Positions 1-6,840 of a DNA stretch of 9,858 nucleotides are shown one piece after another. Position numbers and translations under genes: made by a program. How positions within the stretch are numbered: position 1 is the first letter of the stretch; each line of letters begins with the position of its first letter. Below the pieces are notes generated by a model. That model saw only the letters and a list, made by a program, of their open reading frames with translations. It was not told the DNA's origin and searched no databases. This DNA is from Acidaminococcaceae bacterium (GTDB lineage Bacteria; Bacillota; Negativicutes; Acidaminococcales; Acidaminococcaceae), in assembly GCA_028693975.1 (NCBI GenBank), contig JAQUUF010000031.1, forward strand, positions 1 through 9,858, given 5' to 3'.

Positions 1-1
1 T

Positions 2-2002
2 GAAGTACTCTTGATGGCTGAAGCCATGCTTGCTCATGTGGCAGAAGAATGTGGCGTGACTTTTGGCCAAGTGCTAGGTACCACCAAAGGCCGTGCCATG
101 GAATATGCTGAATGTGAGCATCCCTTCCCTGAATTCAATCATCGCAAGTCCCTAGTCGTATTGGCGGACTATGTAGACTTAGAAGCAGGTACTGGTTGTG
201 TGCATACTGCTCCTGGTCATGGTGATGTGGACTTTTTGACTGGCATGAAATATCATCTGCCAGTGCTTTGCCCGGTAGATGAGCAGGGTAATTTGACCGC
301 TGACGCAGGAGAGCAATTCAAGGGTATGTTTGTTTTTGATGCCAATGTGCCCGTGTTGAAATATTTACTTTCTCTAGGTATGCTCCTTGGCAAGAAGAAC
401 ATTCGCCATCAATATGCGCATTGCTGGCGCTGCAAGAACCCCGTAATCTATCGTGCTACTAAGCAATGGTTTGCTTCTGTCGACGGCTTCCGCGATGCTG
501 CTCTGAAGGCTATTGCCAACGACGTGCAGTGGATTCCTAGCTGGGGTGAGCAACGTATTCATAATATGGTTGCTGACCGTCATGATTGGTGTATCAGCCG
601 TCAGAGAGTATGGGGTGTACCCATTCCTATTTTCTATTGCCAAGACTGCGGTGATAGCTTAGTTAACGAAGCTACTATTGAGTCTGTAGCTAATATTTTC
701 GAAAAAGAAGGCAGTGATGCTTGGTGGGCTCACAGCGCCGAAGAACTTTTGCCGGCAGGTACTAAATGCCCCAAATGTGGCGGCACTCATTTCACTAAAG
801 AAACCGATATCATGGATGTGTGGTTCGATAGTGGCTCTACCCATATGTCTGTTTTGCGTAAGCGTCCTGAATTGGCTTGGCCTGCGGATATGTATCTAGA
901 AGGCAGCGACCAACATCGTGGCTGGTTCCAATCTTCTCTCTTGACTTCTGTTGCCGTTACGGGCAAAGCGCCTTACAAAGCAGTGCTGACCCACGGCTAT
1001 GTAGTAGACGGTGAAGGTCGCAAAATGAGTAAATCAGTCGGTAACACCGTGGCACCCCAAGACGTTATCAAACAATATGGTGCTGATATCGTCCGTCTGT
1101 GGGCTGCGTCTTCTGACTATAAGGCAGATATTAGAATTTCCAAAGAAATTCTAAAACAATTGTCTGAAGTATATCGCAAGATTCGCAATACTATTCGTTA
1201 CATTTTAGGTAATACTGATGACTTTGATTATGAGCAAGACAAGGTAGCTTTTGCTGATATGGAGGAGCTAGATAAATGGGCTTTAATGCATACGCAACTG
1301 CTTAAGCAGGAAGTGCAAGAAGCCTATGAGACTTATGATTTCCATGTGCTCTATCATGCTATTCATAACTTCTGCACCGTAGAGATGAGTGCTTTCTATC
1401 TAGATATTATCAAAGATAGACTATATGCTTCTCAAGCAGATAGCCAAGCTCGTCGCAGTGCGCAGACGGCTATGTATGAGATTATGCTAGACCTTGTTGT
1501 TATGCTTTCCCCTGTATTGAGTTTCACGATGGAAGAAGTATGGCAGTTCATTCCCAAGAAGGCAGATGCACCTTTGAGCGTGCAAATGCTACCTTGGCCT
1601 ACAGTTCACACAGAATATATCGACAAGGAGCTGGAGACCAAATGGGATGAATTCATTGCTATTCGCAGTGAAATCACCAAAGTCTTGGAAGCGGCTCGTC
1701 AAGCTAAGACTATTGGCCATTCCTTGGATGCTAAGGTAGAGCTGCATGCTACAGGCGAGGCTCTACGTATCCTGAAGAATGTTGAAAAAGATTTGGCTAA
1801 TCTCCTTATCGTTTCCCAAGCTACTGTGGTAGAGGGTATGACTGAAGGTGCTGCTGCGACCGGCAGAGAAGATTTGCAGATTGTGGTAGAGCCTGCTCAA
1901 GGCCACAAATGCGAGCGTTGCTGGATCTATAGCGATACTGTAGGACAAGATGCTGAGCATCCAACCTTGTGCGCTAGGTGCTGCGAAGTGTTGAAGAAAT
2001 AG
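2..2002 (+). CDS. ileS: Isoleucyl-tRNA synthetase, 3' portion (5' end outside window)
   Basis: Class I aminoacyl-tRNA synthetase that charges tRNA-Ile with isoleucine in the cytoplasm. The frame is open from base 2, before the first ATG, so the gene starts upstream; about 666 residues are seen of the roughly 930 usual for bacterial IleS, and the HIGH motif is missing because of the window edge. Visible landmarks in order are the CP1 editing-domain signature HTAPGHGDVD (about nt 203-232), WCISRQRVWGVPIP (about nt 590-630), YLEGSDQHRGWFQ near nt 893-930, and the ATP-binding KMSKS loop at nt 1022-1036. An anticodon-binding helical domain follows. The C-terminal zinc knuckle has CERC (nt 1910-1921) and CARC (nt 1970-1981), as in the zinc-containing bacterial type. 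The gene ends 8 nt before a strong hairpin. There is no sign of decay. A T-box leader is common for this gene in Firmicutes but would lie outside the window. Confidence 0.98.
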   Translation, partial: EVLLMAEAMLAHVAEECGVTFGQVLGTTKGRAMEYAECEHPFPEFNHRKSLVVLADYVDLEAGTGCVHTAPGHGDVDFLTGMKYHLPVLCPVDEQGNLTADAGEQFKGMFVFDANVPVLKYLLSLGMLLGKKNIRHQYAHCWRCKNPVIYRATKQWFASVDGFRDAALKAIANDVQWIPSWGEQRIHNMVADRHDWCISRQRVWGVPIPIFYCQDCGDSLVNEATIESVANIFEKEGSDAWWAHSAEELLPAGTKCPKCGGTHFTKETDIMDVWFDSGSTHMSVLRKRPELAWPADMYLEGSDQHRGWFQSSLLTSVAVTGKAPYKAVLTHGYVVDGEGRKMSKSVGNTVAPQDVIKQYGADIVRLWAASSDYKADIRISKEILKQLSEVYRKIRNTIRYILGNTDDFDYEQDKVAFADMEELDKWALMHTQLLKQEVQEAYETYDFHVLYHAIHNFCTVEMSAFYLDIIKDRLYASQADSQARRSAQTAMYEIMLDLVVMLSPVLSFTMEEVWQFIPKKADAPLSVQMLPWPTVHTEYIDKELETKWDEFIAIRSEITKVLEAARQAKTIGHSLDAKVELHATGEALRILKNVEKDLANLLIVSQATVVEGMTEGAAATGREDLQIVVEPAQGHKCERCWIYSDTVGQDAEHPTLCARCCEVLKK

Positions 2003-2009
2003 AAATACA

Positions 2010-2048
2010 AAAATGCTGTCAATGATATTTTTCATTGGCAGCATTTTT
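2010..2048. terminator. Bidirectional Rho-independent terminator between ileS and the acyltransferase gene
   Basis: Two 15-nt arms (2010-2024 and 2033-2047), AAAATGCTGTCAATG and CATTGGCAGCATTTT, pair with a single G-T wobble around an 8-nt loop. A-rich and T-rich flanks give a U-tract in both directions. It sits between two converging genes, 8 nt after the ileS stop and 14 nt beyond the stop of the minus-strand gene, so it probably ends both transcripts. Confidence 0.9.
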
Positions 2049-2061
2049 ACTTTTGTTATAC

Positions 2062-3153
2062 TTACTTGTTAATTAAAGATTTTTTAGTGGTGCTCCAGAT
2101 TGCAGCACAGCCGTAGGAGCAGGCGAGTACGACGAGATAAAAGATATAGATAGGTATTTGAGTAAAAGATATTCCTATTAACATTAGGCCAAAATAGAGT
2201 TGGTCCATGAAGAGAGGATGAATAAGGTAGATGACAAAGGAATGGTCAGAGAATTTCTCTAGCCAACCAAGGCGTTTGTCCTTGAACCGATAGAGCACAC
2301 CACAGCAAAAAAGCAGTGTAGTAACGGTATAGAAGAAACCTGGTAGACTGAGCTGTTGTAGAGTATTAGCTATGACTTCAGGGTTAACCTTAAGATTAGC
2401 GTACATGTCATAGAATAGGTAGGTGTTAATACCGGCGCTAAGGAGAAAGCAGGTAAGCAGGAGCAGGAAATGGCGCTTAAGCAAATGCTCAAACCCAGCG
2501 TAATGGCGAGCGATAACACCACCTAACATGAAAATAAATAAGTAGTACAAAGGCAAGTAATTCAAGCGGAACTGGAAGAGATTAAAGATAAACTCATTAT
2601 CTTGTATCCAGGCCGGATAGGACCAGTAATGCGCACTAGCATCATAGAAATAGAGCTGAGCCAAAGCCAGAAGGGGCAGAGTCAGCTTCAAATCAAACTT
2701 CTCCAAACAGGTCATTAAGCGTCTCCACAGAGGGAAAAGCAGGTAGAACCAGAGTAGAATAACCAGAAAATAAATATGGTAGGAACCGTTGCCAAACATG
2801 ACGCAAAAAGAAATGTTATCCCAGCTCCAGACATTGGCATCATAGTAAGTTCTATTATTGATATACATATAGAAAAAAGTCCAGATAAGATAGGGAATAC
2901 CGATGCTACGCAAACGCTTAGCAACAAATCTCCCATAGTTCAGACTCTGTTCTAAGGGATGAGTCAAAAATAGCCCAAAACCTGAGATAAAGAAGAAGCA
3001 AGGCACACTGTAGCGGCTCAGCACGCTGAAAATAAGAAACCAAAAAGGGCTACAGTTAGCATATTCCATGCCCATGGAGCCAATATGGATACCTATGACT
3101 CCTAGCATGGATATGCCGCGGAGATTATCAAAAATAAGATTACGCTTGTTCAC
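2062..3153 (-). CDS. Membrane acyltransferase, Acyl_transf_3 family (possible O-acetyltransferase)
   Basis: Polytopic inner-membrane protein of about 363 residues with some ten hydrophobic segments. It fits the acyltransferase family 3 (OafA/NodX/WecH type), which moves acyl groups, usually acetyl, onto sugars of cell-surface polysaccharides or similar acceptors. The N-terminal signature is visible: D9, then R12-G13, then H23 in GIHIG, corresponding to the family's R-x10-H motif. It is followed by SVPCFFFISGFGL, typical of the second membrane helix. The GTG at 3151-3153 is preferred as start because the CGGAG ribosome binding site (3162-3166) lies 8 nt from it; the in-frame GTG at 3159 is only 2 nt from that site. 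The gene is alone, divergent from the aminotransferase-like operon and convergent with ileS. The acceptor cannot be told from sequence; a succinyltransferase or a surface-glycan modifier are both possible. Confidence 0.88.
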   Translation of the reverse strand: MNKRNLIFDNLRGISMLGVIGIHIGSMGMEYANCSPFWFLIFSVLSRYSVPCFFFISGFGLFLTHPLEQSLNYGRFVAKRLRSIGIPYLIWTFFYMYINNRTYYDANVWSWDNISFCVMFGNGSYHIYFLVILLWFYLLFPLWRRLMTCLEKFDLKLTLPLLALAQLYFYDASAHYWSYPAWIQDNEFIFNLFQFRLNYLPLYYLFIFMLGGVIARHYAGFEHLLKRHFLLLLTCFLLSAGINTYLFYDMYANLKVNPEVIANTLQQLSLPGFFYTVTTLLFCCGVLYRFKDKRLGWLEKFSDHSFVIYLIHPLFMDQLYFGLMLIGISFTQIPIYIFYLVVLACSYGCAAIWSTTKKSLINK

Positions 3154-3161
3154 AGTCACAA

Positions 3162-3166
3162 CTCCG
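3162..3166 (-). promoter_or_regulatory. Ribosome binding site deciding the acyltransferase start
   Basis: On the minus strand this reads CGGAG. It stands 8 nt before the GTG at 3151-3153 but only 2 nt before the upstream in-frame GTG ending at 3159, so the shorter protein is favoured. Confidence 0.65.
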
Positions 3167-3175
3167 TTTAATTAG

Positions 3176-3204
3176 TTAACAAAAAAGCAAATATCAGTTA
3201 TAAT
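3176..3204 (+). promoter_or_regulatory. Sigma-A-type promoter of the aminotransferase-like operon
   Basis: TTAACA (3176-3181) and TATAAT (3199-3204) are separated by exactly 17 bp, with one mismatch to consensus in the -35 box. Transcription should begin near 3211, giving a leader of about 70 nt. That leader holds a short GCCC/GGGC hairpin (3238-3241 with 3249-3252) and no recognisable riboswitch. Confidence 0.8.
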
Positions 3205-3223
3205 ACTTATGATACAATAATAT

Positions 3224-3254
3224 ATTATAGCTTATTAGCCCTGTTTTGGGGCAA
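3224..3254 (-). promoter_or_regulatory. Weak candidate promoter for the divergent acyltransferase gene
   Basis: On the minus strand a TATAAT (3224-3229) is preceded by TTGCCC (3249-3254) at a long spacing of 19 bp. The -10 is perfect but the -35 and the spacing are poor. The region is AT-rich, so chance is a real possibility. If real, it overlaps the leader of the divergent operon. Confidence 0.3.
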
Positions 3255-3279
3255 TATTTTTATTACTGGAGGAATCAGA

Positions 3280-4146
3280 GTGAATAATTTAGTCTTGCTT
3301 AACGGAGAAATATTACCAGCGGCGGAAGCCCAACTAAACAGAGGAGATAGAGGACAGCAATTCGGAGATGGTATTTATTGTTTAGTGCCTGTGTATAACG
3401 GCAAAGCCTTTGCCTTATTGCCCTATCTGGAAGAGTTTTTTAACTCGGCTATTAAGCTGAAACTGCCTGGAATCTATACGGTGGATGAGTTGGTAGAGTT
3501 TCACGAAGCATTAATTAAGGAGACGGGTATGGTAAATGGAGAAATTTATACTCAACTTACCCGCGGTGTCGGTGGCTACGGCTTGGCTTTCCCAGATATG
3601 GTAGTACCGGAGCTGACCATGTATGCTATTGAACATGACCGTAGTGAACTGCCGGCTCTCCAAGCAAGCGGAGTTAATATTATCACAGAGCCTGATGTAC
3701 GTTGGCAGTGCTGCGACATCAATACCTTGAACCTTTTGCCAGAAGTATTGGCTAAGCAAAAGGCCAGAGAAGCAAGAGCCTTCGATACTCTTTTCGTGCG
3801 AGACAAAGAGAAAGTCACTGAGAGCACAGAAGCTAATATTTTTATCTACAAAGATGATATTCTTTGGACACCACCTGCTGACAAACTTGTTCACGGCCGC
3901 ATTATGCGTCGTCTGGTCAAAGAACGTTTGGCTCCGGAAGTAGATATCCAACTGGTGGAAAAACACATCAAACCGGAATTTTTGCTGGCGGCAGATGAAG
4001 TTTTCCTAGTAGGTACTCGTTGTGAGATTATGCCGGTTACCAAAGTGGACAGACAGTTCATCGCGGACCGCAAGCCTGGTAAAGTGGCCCAAACTATATT
4101 AGAGCGTTATCAGGATTTTGTTGCGCACGAATGCCCCAAGCAATAA
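3280..4146 (+). CDS. Class IV (BCAT/D-amino-acid transaminase fold) aminotransferase-like protein lacking the catalytic lysine
   Basis: The 288-residue protein has the full length and layout of D-amino-acid transaminase/PabC/BCAT fold-IV enzymes, which normally hold PLP through a lysine. Family features kept are RGxxFGDGxY (residues 24-33), TRG (94-96), the helix NLLPEVLAKQKA (151-162), VTE with E181 for the PLP ring nitrogen, LVHGRIMRR (203-211) and GTRCEIMPV (245-253). The family motif DIKSLNLL reads DINTLNLL, so the Schiff-base lysine is N148 (codon AAT). The HxxRL arginine that grips the PLP phosphate is E52. The D-transaminase carboxylate trap R98/H100 (Bacillus numbering) aligns to Y100 and L102. 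The GTG start has GGAGG 7 nt upstream. The frame is intact, with a strong promoter, and the gene is probably co-translated with the membrane protein 9 nt downstream. Fold assignment is firm; transaminase activity is doubtful. Alignment was done from memory of the Bacillus enzyme. Confidence 0.85.
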   Translation: MNNLVLLNGEILPAAEAQLNRGDRGQQFGDGIYCLVPVYNGKAFALLPYLEEFFNSAIKLKLPGIYTVDELVEFHEALIKETGMVNGEIYTQLTRGVGGYGLAFPDMVVPELTMYAIEHDRSELPALQASGVNIITEPDVRWQCCDINTLNLLPEVLAKQKAREARAFDTLFVRDKEKVTESTEANIFIYKDDILWTPPADKLVHGRIMRRLVKERLAPEVDIQLVEKHIKPEFLLAADEVFLVGTRCEIMPVTKVDRQFIADRKPGKVAQTILERYQDFVAHECPKQ

Positions 4147-4155
4147 GGACATAAT

Positions 4156-4644
4156 ATGAAACAAAGAATGTTGGTAAGGGGCGGTCTACTCCTAGCTTTG
4201 GGACTGGTCGCCCAACAATTACGAATTTTCATACCATTACCCACGCTGTTGATGACTTTGGTTATCGGTACTCTGCTTAACTGCGTGCTGGTTATAGCGG
4301 CTCGGCATATCAATATGACTGTAGCTCTGCTGCTTGCTCTAGCGTTGCCTGTGATGGCATTTCTACAGGGACATCTGCCTCTGCCACTGCTGATACCCAT
4401 TATCTTCTTGGGTAATGCGGTGTTGGTGGCTCTATGTAACCGCTGGTGGGTCAAGCCTATCTTCGTTCTCGCCCCCATAGCCAAGACCTGTACTCTCTAT
4501 GGTGTGGGGACACTCTTGTTTATGGAGTTTGGCACCCAAGACACGTTGGTCACGGCAGTGCTCTTCGGGTTAGGGTGGCCTCAGCTCCTCACGGCTATAT
4601 GGGGAATACTTTTGGAGCGTTATTTGGAAAAAAGAATTTTTTAA
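4156..4644 (+). CDS. Small polytopic membrane protein, possibly an ECF-transporter S component
   Basis: A 162-residue, very hydrophobic protein with about six membrane segments (roughly residues 8-26, 30-48, 54-72, 75-93, 100-120 and 130-155) and a basic C-terminal tail. The size, six-helix count and segments such as IGTLLNCVLVIAAR and HLPLPLLIPIIFLGN resemble small substrate-binding S components of energy-coupling-factor vitamin transporters in Firmicutes. That is an impression of the family, not a motif proof, and the substrate is unknown. The ATG follows the upstream stop by 9 nt, and its AAGGA ribosome binding site overlaps that stop, so expression is coupled to the aminotransferase-like gene. 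No ECF ATPase or EcfT gene is in the window, which is normal for S components sharing a common energising module. Confidence 0.6.
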   Translation: MKQRMLVRGGLLLALGLVAQQLRIFIPLPTLLMTLVIGTLLNCVLVIAARHINMTVALLLALALPVMAFLQGHLPLPLLIPIIFLGNAVLVALCNRWWVKPIFVLAPIAKTCTLYGVGTLLFMEFGTQDTLVTAVLFGLGWPQLLTAIWGILLERYLEKRIF

Positions 4645-4663
4645 AATAATAAGGCAATAAAAA

Positions 4664-4692
4664 AAGACTACCACAAGGTAGTCTTAATTTTT
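4664..4692. terminator. Bidirectional terminator between the membrane-protein operon and tRNA-Leu
   Basis: A perfect 9-bp stem, AAGACTACC (4664-4672) and GGTAGTCTT (4677-4685), closes a 4-nt loop. It is preceded by a run of A and followed by T-rich sequence. It lies 19 nt after the plus-strand stop codon and just past the 3' end of the minus-strand tRNA, so it can serve both. Confidence 0.9.
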
Positions 4693-4696
4693 AAGT

Positions 4697-4782
4697 TGGT
4701 GCCGAAGGCCGGACTCGAACCGGCACGCTTTGAGGGCGCTTGATTTTGAGTCAAGTGCGTCTGCCAATTCCGCCACTTCGGC
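4697..4782 (-). tRNA. tRNA-Leu, anticodon CAA
   Basis: On the minus strand the acceptor arms GCCGAAG and CTTCGGC pair perfectly, followed by discriminator A and an encoded CCA (4697-4699). The anticodon arm is CTTGA-CTCAAAA-TCAAG, giving anticodon CAA, which reads UUG. A long variable arm, as expected for class II tRNA-Leu, precedes the T arm GCCGGTTCGAGTCCGGC. Total length is 86 nt with CCA. It is a single-gene unit with its own promoter and terminator. Confidence 0.97.
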
Positions 4783-4799
4783 ACGTGCGAACAATAAGA

Positions 4800-4828
4800 A
4801 TGATACCATCATTTTGAACTGTTGTCAA
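4800..4828 (-). promoter_or_regulatory. Promoter of tRNA-Leu(CAA)
   Basis: On the minus strand a perfect TTGACA (4823-4828) and TATCAT (4800-4805) are separated by 17 bp. The -10 box is about 17 nt before the mature tRNA 5' end, so a short leader is expected. Confidence 0.85.
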
Positions 4829-4901
4829 GAATTTTATGGATAAAAATTCAATTTTTCAATAATTATTTCTTTTATTATTAAACATCCTCAATACTACACA
4901 A

Positions 4902-4917
4902 AAGGTATCTAAATACC
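4902..4917. promoter_or_regulatory. Upstream operator-like palindrome of the methylase-like gene
   Basis: AAGGTATCTAAATACC matches the downstream site at 14 of 16 positions and is an imperfect GGTAT...ATACC palindrome. It ends one base before the -35 box at 4919. Its centre lies 52 bp, about five helical turns, from the centre of the downstream site. Confidence 0.6.
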
Positions 4918-4918
4918 C

Positions 4919-4950
4919 TTGACAATAACGAGGCAATAATGTATTATAAT
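4919..4950 (+). promoter_or_regulatory. Promoter of the methylase-like gene
   Basis: A perfect TTGACA (4919-4924) is followed after 17 bp by TATTAT (4942-4947), which overlaps a perfect TATAAT (4945-4950, 20 bp from the -35). Transcription should start close to or inside the downstream palindrome, so a protein bound there would block it. Confidence 0.82.
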
Positions 4951-4953
4951 AAC

Positions 4954-4970
4954 AAGGTATCGAGATACCT
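4954..4970. promoter_or_regulatory. Downstream operator-like palindrome of the methylase-like gene
   Basis: AAGGTATCGAGATACCT contains perfect 7-nt inverted arms AGGTATC and GATACCT around a GA centre. It starts 3 nt after the -10 hexamer and covers the expected transcription start. Its sequence is nearly the same as the site at 4902-4917. The cognate regulator is unknown; no classical repressor gene lies in the window. Confidence 0.65.
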
Positions 4971-4997
4971 AAAACAAAACGGCGTACGCAAATGCCT

Positions 4998-5004
4998 AAG
5001 GAGG
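4998..5004 (+). promoter_or_regulatory. Ribosome binding site deciding the methylase-like start
   Basis: AAGGAGG is 8 nt before the ATG at 5013. The in-frame ATG at 4992 lies upstream of this site and has no ribosome binding site of its own, so translation should start at 5013. Confidence 0.85.
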
Positions 5005-5012
5005 ATGTTAGT

Positions 5013-6788
5013 ATGAAATTTAACAATGCGATGAAGAAAGTGTACCAGGTTTTTAAAGGTGGTAACTATCCAACCTATGAGATTGAAAAATATGCTTTTG
5101 CTACAGCAGTATTAATGCTGTTAGAGCTACAGCTTTTTACTCGAGTGATACGAAGAACAGCAGAGGCCCAGCAATTAGAGCAAGCTTACAAAGAATCTCA
5201 GCTGCTGAGCAATGAAGAGATGAAATATCTGTTTAGGGATTGTCTCAAAAGTGCTTTTAGAGGTGGGACCTTCAAGGCTTATGAAATGTTCCTTGTTTTT
5301 CAAGATGATGAACAAGGCTTACGTGATATAGTGATAGGATTTGCTGATGCATTAGGTAATGGCGGTAGCGTAAGCCAAGAAGTTAATGCACTGGCACTTA
5401 AAATTTTGGGTAAGGACTATGGTGATGCTGCTGACATAGTGGATTATTGCTCTGGGGACGGCGTATTTTTGCTACAGGCCTATGCTTTAGGTGTAGCTAA
5501 GAATCTTTATGGGCAAGAGCTTAATGCTACTGGAGCGATGCTTACCAAGCTGAAGCTCCAAGCATTGGGGTGTTCTACGGCAGAAATAATCACTGGGGAT
5601 GTTTTGAAAAATGCTGCGTTTCTGGGTAAACATAGTAGAGTATTTACCAGTTTTCCCTTAGGGCTTATGAAAACCCCGGAAATAGAAGCAGTAGAGTGTA
5701 ATTATGCTGGTATTGCAACTGCCCTGAGAGCCAATGCTAAAAGAAGAGTGACACCGGATTGGTATTTCATCAATATTTTGCTCAATTCCTTAGCCACGCA
5801 AGGTAAGGGTGTAGCTATCATGCGAGTAACAAGTCTAAATAATAGAGCAGAGGCCTTCATCAGAGAACAACTAATTAGAGACGGTATGATAGAAGCAGTT
5901 ATTTATTTGGGCAAGGAAATGCTAAGTAATAGCAAGCGAGGTATTGCTTTGGTAGTGTTTAGCGGCGGTAATACTACTGCTAAGCTAATAGATGCCAGTC
6001 AATTGATAGTGGACAAAGACAAAAGACAAGGAGCTGCTATTCCTGATATTGAAGCCATTTATGAGCTATATAAGCAAACGGAGTCAGCTAATAAATTATG
6101 CCTCGAACTAACAGCGGAACAACTGGTAACCAAAGAATACAGCCTTAACTATGCCGATTATGTAGAACCCTTGGCGGAAATGGGATTGCCCAATACTACA
6201 AGACTAGAGGACGTAGCGATATTAAGAAGAGGAATCTTCAGTTTGCATTCCCAGAATGATACGTCGCAGCAAGAAGCTGGCAAGGGCGATTGTCTTATAG
6301 CGAAGGTAAGTAATATAGTAGACGGTAGTCTCCAAGACTTACAAGAAGCACAACTTGGCAATATGAAGATAGTAGCTAAAGAGAGTGTAGAAGTAGGAGA
6401 TATACTACTGGCAGCCAAGGGTACGATGATTAAAGCAGCATTAGTTCGCACAAAATATAAATTACCTTTGCTGGCAGACCAAAATATAATCGTCATTCGT
6501 CCTAATAGTAGACTAATAGAACCAACATATCTGTTAATGCTCTTGAATAGCAAGATTGGAGAAATGATACTCCGCTCCACTCAGATAGGCGATAACCTAG
6601 TCAGCCTCTCACCTGGTAAAGTACGAGAAATCAAAGTACCGCTACTGGATAAAGAAGCGCAGCACCAAGCAGTAGAACAATATAATCTAGTGAATACTGA
6701 AGTTACACTTCTGCAACGACATCTTGCTACCAAACAAGAAGTAAGAGAAAAAATTATATACCAAGCACTAGGAATAGAAAAGAAATAA
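5013..6788 (+). CDS. Orphan HsdM-like/HsdS-like fusion protein with degraded methylase catalytic motif
   Basis: A 591-residue protein. Residues about 1-130 are a helical region. Residues about 135-320 form an N6-adenine methylase (HsdM-like) fold: SAM motif I DYCSGDGVFLL (144-154), the acidic turn YGQEL (166-170), then GDVL (195-198), and the later HsdM-type segments DWYFINILLNSL and EAVIYLG. Where motif IV should read NPPF or NPPY, the sequence is TSFPLG (212-217), so the catalytic Asn-Pro-Pro is lost. Residues about 396-560 resemble one HsdS target-recognition domain (RLEDVAILRRG; GDILLAAKG; LADQNIIVIRP; NLVSLSPGKVREIKVPL) followed by a coiled-coil tail. No restriction subunit is nearby. 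It looks like a stand-alone DNA-binding protein that may no longer methylate; an altered but active enzyme remains possible. Its promoter carries two palindromes, suggesting tight or self control. Confidence 0.8.
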   Translation: MKFNNAMKKVYQVFKGGNYPTYEIEKYAFATAVLMLLELQLFTRVIRRTAEAQQLEQAYKESQLLSNEEMKYLFRDCLKSAFRGGTFKAYEMFLVFQDDEQGLRDIVIGFADALGNGGSVSQEVNALALKILGKDYGDAADIVDYCSGDGVFLLQAYALGVAKNLYGQELNATGAMLTKLKLQALGCSTAEIITGDVLKNAAFLGKHSRVFTSFPLGLMKTPEIEAVECNYAGIATALRANAKRRVTPDWYFINILLNSLATQGKGVAIMRVTSLNNRAEAFIREQLIRDGMIEAVIYLGKEMLSNSKRGIALVVFSGGNTTAKLIDASQLIVDKDKRQGAAIPDIEAIYELYKQTESANKLCLELTAEQLVTKEYSLNYADYVEPLAEMGLPNTTRLEDVAILRRGIFSLHSQNDTSQQEAGKGDCLIAKVSNIVDGSLQDLQEAQLGNMKIVAKESVEVGDILLAAKGTMIKAALVRTKYKLPLLADQNIIVIRPNSRLIEPTYLLMLLNSKIGEMILRSTQIGDNLVSLSPGKVREIKVPLLDKEAQHQAVEQYNLVNTEVTLLQRHLATKQEVREKIIYQALGIEKK

Positions 6789-6796
6789 AAATTGTT

Positions 6797-6840
6797 AAGC
6801 CAACCATTCGGAGTAGGTCATGAGTCCGTTTGGTTGGCTT
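6797..6840. terminator. Bidirectional terminator between the methylase-like gene and the PL7 gene
   Basis: Perfect 10-bp arms AAGCCAACCA (6797-6806) and TGGTTGGCTT (6831-6840) enclose a 24-nt insert in which CGGA and TCCG can pair as a second stem. The minus-strand exit has a better U-tract than the plus-strand one. The stop codon of the minus-strand gene touches the hairpin at 6840. Confidence 0.75.

Noticed and set aside
3205..3279. Possible riboswitch in the leader of the aminotransferase-like operon
   Set aside because: The leader is only about 70 nt, AT-rich, with one 4-bp GC hairpin and no conserved riboswitch core that I recognise.
3511..3966. 151-codon open frame on the minus strand inside the aminotransferase-like gene
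   Set aside because: It is antisense to a clearly recognisable protein, shows no family features and lacks its own promoter or ribosome binding site context. It is a shadow frame.
4110..4484. 124-codon minus-strand open frame opposite the small membrane protein
   Set aside because: Arg- and Thr-rich translation with no recognisable domain, antisense to a convincing hydrophobic protein. It is a shadow frame.
6158..6580. 140-codon minus-strand open frame within the methylase-like gene
   Set aside because: Antisense to the target-recognition domain, low-complexity Ser/Leu composition and no translation signals.
5013..6788. A complete type I restriction-modification system
   Set aside because: No restriction (HsdR) subunit or separate HsdS gene lies on either side; the neighbours are tRNA-Leu and a PL7 gene, and the methylase motif is degraded.
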